Source: Flavobacteriaceae bacterium
GTDB lineage: Bacteria; Bacteroidota; Bacteroidia; Flavobacteriales; Flavobacteriaceae
Length of the DNA: 9,771 bases
Direction: 5' to 3'
Assembly: GCA_030590765.1 (NCBI GenBank)
Contig: JAUVCP010000053.1
Location: forward strand, 1 to 9,771
This document shows positions 7,579-9,771 of the stretch, one piece after another. The notes below the pieces were generated by a model. That model was given only the letters and a program-made list of their open reading frames with translations. It was not told where the DNA came from and did no database searches. Position 1 is the first letter of the stretch, and the number at the start of each line of letters is the position of its first letter. The position numbers were made by a program, and so were the translations under genes.

Positions 7579-8082
7579 ATGAAAAAATATTTTTTATTAA
7601 CTACTTTAATTGCACTATTTTTTACACAAAGTTGTGGAGTTTATTCCTTTACCGGAGGTAGTACAGGTGATGCAAAAACTATTCAAATTGACTATTTTCC
7701 GAATAATGCAAGATTAGTTGAACCTGGGTTAAGTCAAAAATTTACTCTGGCTTTACAGGATCTGTTTTTACGACAAACCAACTTAAAACTAACCAATTCA
7801 GGAGGTGACCTGCATTTTGACGGTGAAATTACACAATACAGAATAACACCAATTGCTGCTACTGCAGATCAAAGAGCTGCACAAAACAGGTTGACAATTG
7901 CTGTAAGAGTAAGATTTTTTAATAGGTTAATAGAAGAAGATAATTTTGAACAAACATTTTCATACTATAGCGACTATGATGGAAATCTACAATTAACAGG
8001 TAGTGTTCTGGAAGAAGCTTATAATGAAATTTTTGAAAGATTAACGCAGGATATATTTAATGCTTCCGTTGCGAAGTGGTAA
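7579..8082 (+). CDS. lptE: LPS-assembly lipoprotein LptE-like
   Basis: 167-residue outer-membrane lipoprotein that would act as partner and plug of the LptD beta-barrel during LPS insertion in the outer leaflet. A signal peptide (MKKYFLLTTLIALFFTQS) ends at lipidated Cys19, followed by GVYSFTGGS, the typical opening of Bacteroidota LptE-like proteins. The residues after the cysteine are not acidic, so it should stay on the periplasmic face, as the role requires. IQIDYFPNNARLVEPGLSQKFTLAL-type sequence (36-60) and GDLHFDGEITQYRITPIA (76-93) fit the family. The C-terminal helix (about 143-163) is rich in Glu and hydrophobics. The length is normal. It lies 71 bases after the activator gene and 8 bases before the next gene. 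LptD is not in this window. Sequence conservation in LptE is low, so the call rests on signal peptide, opening motif, size and neighbourhood. Confidence 0.85.
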   Translation: MKKYFLLTTLIALFFTQSCGVYSFTGGSTGDAKTIQIDYFPNNARLVEPGLSQKFTLALQDLFLRQTNLKLTNSGGDLHFDGEITQYRITPIAATADQRAAQNRLTIAVRVRFFNRLIEEDNFEQTFSYYSDYDGNLQLTGSVLEEAYNEIFERLTQDIFNASVAKW

Positions 8083-8090
8083 AAGAAAGC

Positions 8091-8876
8091 ATGAACTTAA
8101 TTGAATTTACAGATTGTATTCAAGCACCAGGTAGAATTACTTTGGATCAAACCAAGAAACTGGAAGGTATATTATTGGAATATCCTTATTTTCAAGCAGC
8201 TCATTTTTTATATTTAAATGGATTAAAAAATCAAAATAGTTTTAAGTACAACAATATTTTAAAAAAAACAGCAGCTTACACCACAGATAGAGCCGTATTA
8301 TTTGATTATATTTCCTCAAAAGAATTTATTTTTATTGATAATGAAGATCCAAAAGATATAAAAATAAAGGATCTTGAAGTTGTTGAAGATAGTCCTCAGA
8401 ACAAAACAGAGATCAAAGAGATCTCTCCATTAAAATCTGAAGTTAATGAATTACCAATCGGTAAGCCTTTGCAATTTGACGCCAATGAAACATTTTCTTT
8501 TAACCAATGGCTTAAAATAACTTCTGCAAAGCCAATTTTAAGAAAGAAAAATCAAAACCCTAAGGATAAATCCCATCAAAAAAATACTGAAAAACCAATG
8601 TATTCTGGTAAGAGTAATTTTGATCTCATCGATAAATTTATCTCTTTAAATAAAATTTTAAAACCTTCAATATCAGAATCTAATGATGATATTTCAAGAG
8701 AAAGCATTTTGGAAAATGAGAACCTGATGACAGAGACTTTAGCACATGTTTACCTGGAACAAAAAAAGTACCAAAAGGCAATCACAGCTTTTACCGTTTT
8801 AAGTTTGAAATATCCAGAAAAAAGTAGTTTCTTTGCAAACCAAATTAAAGCAATAAAAAAAATTCAAAATAAATAG
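8091..8876 (+). CDS. Uncharacterised protein with C-terminal tetratricopeptide repeat
   Basis: 261-residue protein of unknown function, probably soluble: no signal peptide and no membrane segment. Three parts are visible. An N-terminal helical part (1-80) includes LLEYPYFQAAHFLYLNGLKN (28-47) and FKYNNILKKTAAYTTDRAVLFDYI (51-74). A polar, Lys/Glu/Asn-rich middle (80-180) is probably disordered apart from FSFNQWLKI (135-143). The C-terminal part has FDLIDKFISLNK (177-188) and one clear TPR-like helix pair, TLAHVYLEQKKYQKAITAFTVLSLKYPE (216-243). I recall proteins of this layout at this locus in other Bacteroidota, but no assigned role. The frame opens at a GTG at 8076 that overlaps lptE by 7 bases. 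The ATG at 8091 is preferred because AAAAGAAAG lies just before it. It sits 8 bases after lptE and 3 bases before secG, so it is surely co-transcribed and may act in envelope biogenesis as a protein-binding adaptor. Confidence 0.85.
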   Translation: MNLIEFTDCIQAPGRITLDQTKKLEGILLEYPYFQAAHFLYLNGLKNQNSFKYNNILKKTAAYTTDRAVLFDYISSKEFIFIDNEDPKDIKIKDLEVVEDSPQNKTEIKEISPLKSEVNELPIGKPLQFDANETFSFNQWLKITSAKPILRKKNQNPKDKSHQKNTEKPMYSGKSNFDLIDKFISLNKILKPSISESNDDISRESILENENLMTETLAHVYLEQKKYQKAITAFTVLSLKYPEKSSFFANQIKAIKKIQNK

Positions 8877-8879
8877 ATT

Positions 8880-9224
8880 ATGTCGTACTTTTTATTTTTA
8901 GTATTGATTATCATCGTTTCGGTTTTACTGATATTAGTGATTATGGTGCAAAACCCTAAAGGAGGAGGTTTATCTTCTTCATTAGGTGGAGGAGGAAGTT
9001 CTTCTAATATTGGAGGTGTTCAAAATACTACTAACTTTTTAGATAAAAGTACCTGGACTCTGGCAGCTGTACTTTTTGCATTGATCTTGTTATCAAATTT
9101 TGCTATTCCAAGAAACAATTCCATTGACATGAAATCTGCAACAGAAAAAATCGTAAATGACAGGGAAGCATTTGAAGCTCCTGCAACATTAGATACTGAC
9201 AAACTGATAAACAGTTCAAAGTAG
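8880..9224 (+). CDS. secG: Protein-export translocase subunit SecG
   Basis: 114-residue inner-membrane protein that helps the SecYEG channel and SecA move preproteins across the membrane. It shows the SecG layout: a first membrane helix (about 3-23, FLFLVLIIIVSVLLILVIMV), the signature VQNPKGGGLSSSLGGGGSSS (23-42) with its conserved NPKGGGL core, a polar cytoplasmic loop ending NFLDKSTW (52-59), and a second helix (about 60-75). A polar C-terminal extension (76-114) is longer than in the shortest SecG proteins. The start lies 3 bases after the stop of the preceding gene, so translation is probably coupled. A strong hairpin with a T run follows 21 bases downstream, marking this as the last gene of the unit. 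Confidence 0.96.
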   Translation: MSYFLFLVLIIIVSVLLILVIMVQNPKGGGLSSSLGGGGSSSNIGGVQNTTNFLDKSTWTLAAVLFALILLSNFAIPRNNSIDMKSATEKIVNDREAFEAPATLDTDKLINSSK

Positions 9225-9245
9225 AATCCAAAATATATTAATATT

Positions 9246-9280
9246 AAATGCCAACGTAATGACACGTTGGCATTTTTATT
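9246..9280 (+). terminator. Intrinsic terminator after secG (possible second role as upstream dyad for groES)
   Basis: Perfect 12-bp inverted repeat AAATGCCAACGT (9246-9257) and ACGTTGGCATTT (9264-9275) with a 6-base loop. It is followed by TTTTT at 9273-9277 and more T-rich sequence. It lies 21 bases past the secG stop, which fits termination of the upstream operon. Its centre is also about 80 bases before the start site predicted from the sigma-54-like element. Confidence 0.88.
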
Positions 9281-9315
9281 TTGTATATGTATGTAATTTG
9301 TCAGTTTTTAAAAAA

Positions 9316-9331
9316 TGGCAATATTATTGCA
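9316..9331 (+). promoter_or_regulatory. Sigma-54-type -24/-12 promoter candidate for groES-groEL
   Basis: TGGCAATATTATTGCA matches TGGCAC-N5-TTGCA at 10 of 11 fixed positions (only the C at the sixth is A) and has the diagnostic GG-N10-GC spacing (GG 9317-9318, GC 9329-9330). Transcription would start near 9342, 30 bases before the groES ATG. It also contains a 13-base palindrome, GCAATA-T-TATTGC (9318-9330). A competing housekeeping reading exists: TTTG at 9297-9300, a 21-base spacer, then TATTATTG at 9322-9329 (7 of 8 to TAnnTTTG). No other TGGC on the plus strand of this window has a GC at the right distance. Confidence 0.5.
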
Positions 9332-9371
9332 CATTGTAATTCGAAATATTAAATAACTAAAAATTTATATA

Positions 9372-9650
9372 ATGAGTAAACTAAGTATTAGACCTCTAGC
9401 AGACAGAGTTGTTATTAAGCCTTTAGAAGCAGAAACACAAACAGCATCAGGTATTTACATTCCAGATTCTGCAAAAGAAAAACCACAACAAGGAGAAGTT
9501 GTTGCCGTTGGTAAGGGAACTAAAGATGAACCTACTACTGTAAAAATTGGTGATACTGTTCTTTATGGCAAATATGCAGGAACCGAATTAAAATTAGATG
9601 GCAGTGACTATTTAATTATGAGAGAAAGTGACATATTCGCTATCCTTTAA
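9372..9650 (+). CDS. groES: Co-chaperonin GroES (Cpn10)
   Basis: 92-residue co-chaperonin. Seven copies form the lid that caps the GroEL cavity during folding of cytoplasmic proteins. The protein starts with the typical [17 protein letters not shown] (5-21). The GroEL-binding mobile loop follows (about 18-35), with the hydrophobic triad Ile28-Tyr29-Ile30 in [15 protein letters not shown], where E. coli has [12 protein letters not shown] (41-49), [16 protein letters not shown] (57-72) and [13 protein letters not shown] (80-92) complete the fold. Length is close to the family norm. It is the first gene of its unit, after the secG terminator, and groEL begins 60 bases after its stop. No CIRCE operator (TTAGCACTC-N9-GAGTGCTAA) is present in the leader, so HrcA control is not indicated. 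Confidence 0.98.
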   Translation: MSKLSIRPLADRVVIKPLEAETQTASGIYIPDSAKEKPQQGEVVAVGKGTKDEPTTVKIGDTVLYGKYAGTELKLDGSDYLIMRESDIFAIL

Positions 9651-9673
9651 TTTAACAAACTGATTATTAATCT

Positions 9674-9695
9674 ATTCTAATATTTTAATTAGAAT
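9674..9695 (+). repeat. Hairpin between groES and groEL
   Basis: Perfect 8-bp inverted repeat ATTCTAAT (9674-9681) and ATTAGAAT (9688-9695) with a 6-base loop, in the 60-base spacer. All arms are AT-rich and no T run follows, so termination is unlikely. It may mark an mRNA-processing or stabilising structure that sets different GroES and GroEL yields. Confidence 0.35.
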
Positions 9696-9710
9696 TAAAT
9701 ATAAAATAAA

Positions 9711-9771
9711 ATGGCAAAAGATATAATTTTTGATATTGAATCACGTGATGGTTTAAAACGTGGAGTGGATG
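9711..9771 (+). CDS. groEL: Chaperonin GroEL (Cpn60), 5' end only
   Basis: The window ends 61 bases into this gene, after 20 full codons. The visible residues, MAKDIIFDIESRDGLKRGVD, are the classic GroEL N-terminus (MAKDIKF-type opening, then DGLKRGVD). GroEL forms the double seven-membered ring that folds cytoplasmic proteins with GroES. The ATG follows an A-rich stretch (AATATAAAATAAA-like), usual for this phylum. Its place directly behind groES leaves little doubt about identity. Nothing can be said about the ATPase or substrate-binding residues, which lie outside the window. Confidence 0.95.
   Translation, partial: MAKDIIFDIESRDGLKRGVD

Noticed and set aside
8076..8090. GTG start for the TPR protein, overlapping lptE by 7 bases
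   Set aside because: The ATG at 8091 has an AAAAGAAAG stretch directly upstream and gives a normal 8-base spacing from lptE.
9020..9265. Minus-strand 81-codon frame overlapping secG and its terminator
   Set aside because: Antisense to a certain secG, starts inside the terminator stem, and no domain is visible.
9225..9371. CIRCE/HrcA heat-shock operator before groES
   Set aside because: Neither TTAGCACTC nor GAGTGCTAA half-site is present. The inverted repeats found have different sequences and spacing.
1..9771. Mobile elements, CRISPR arrays, tRNA or rRNA genes
   Set aside because: No transposase or integrase reading frame, no regularly spaced repeats and no cloverleaf-like or rRNA-like sequence were seen. 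All longer frames are accounted for by cellular genes.

Overview
The window looks like chromosomal DNA from a low-GC member of the Bacteroidota, most likely a Flavobacteriia-like lineage. The evidence is AT-rich sequence, TAnnTTTG-type -7 promoter elements, A-rich leaders in place of Shine-Dalgarno sites, a zinc-finger-less topoisomerase I with Toprim C-terminal repeats and a lysine tail, an LVIVD-repeat lipoprotein, and a gene order (miaB, sigma-54 activator, lptE, TPR protein, secG, groES, groEL) that I recall from flavobacteria. The species cannot be named from this sequence. There is no sign of mobile elements, CRISPR or RNA genes, and every gap between genes is under 200 bases.

Left half, minus strand (1-4654): a ureohydrolase (arginase/formimidoylglutamase-fold) gene cut by the window edge, then topA, then an LVIVD beta-propeller lipoprotein. 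topA and the lipoprotein gene each end in a clear intrinsic terminator, and topA has its own TAnnTTTG element, so these look like separately transcribed units.

Right half, plus strand (4787-9771): a divergent promoter region at 4655-4786 starts a run of closely spaced genes. They encode the tRNA methylthiotransferase MiaB, a sensor-less sigma-54 activator starting at TTG, the LPS-assembly lipoprotein LptE, an uncharacterised protein with a C-terminal TPR, and the translocon subunit SecG. The lptE, TPR and secG genes are nearly contiguous (gaps of 8 and 3 bases). A strong hairpin follows secG. groES and the first 20 codons of groEL come next, under their own promoter region.

The most interesting point is the groES promoter region. 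It contains TGGCAATATTATTGCA, a 10-of-11 match to the sigma-54 consensus TGGCAC-N5-TTGCA with the diagnostic GG-N10-GC spacing. A sigma-54 enhancer-binding activator is encoded about 1.8 kb upstream in the same cluster. A near-perfect dyad lies about 80 bases upstream of the predicted start, at enhancer distance. The testable model is that this orphan activator turns on the chaperonin operon through RpoN. An overlapping housekeeping-type promoter is an alternative reading. Second in interest is the ureohydrolase-fold protein, whose two visible metal-binding histidines are replaced, suggesting a non-catalytic role.
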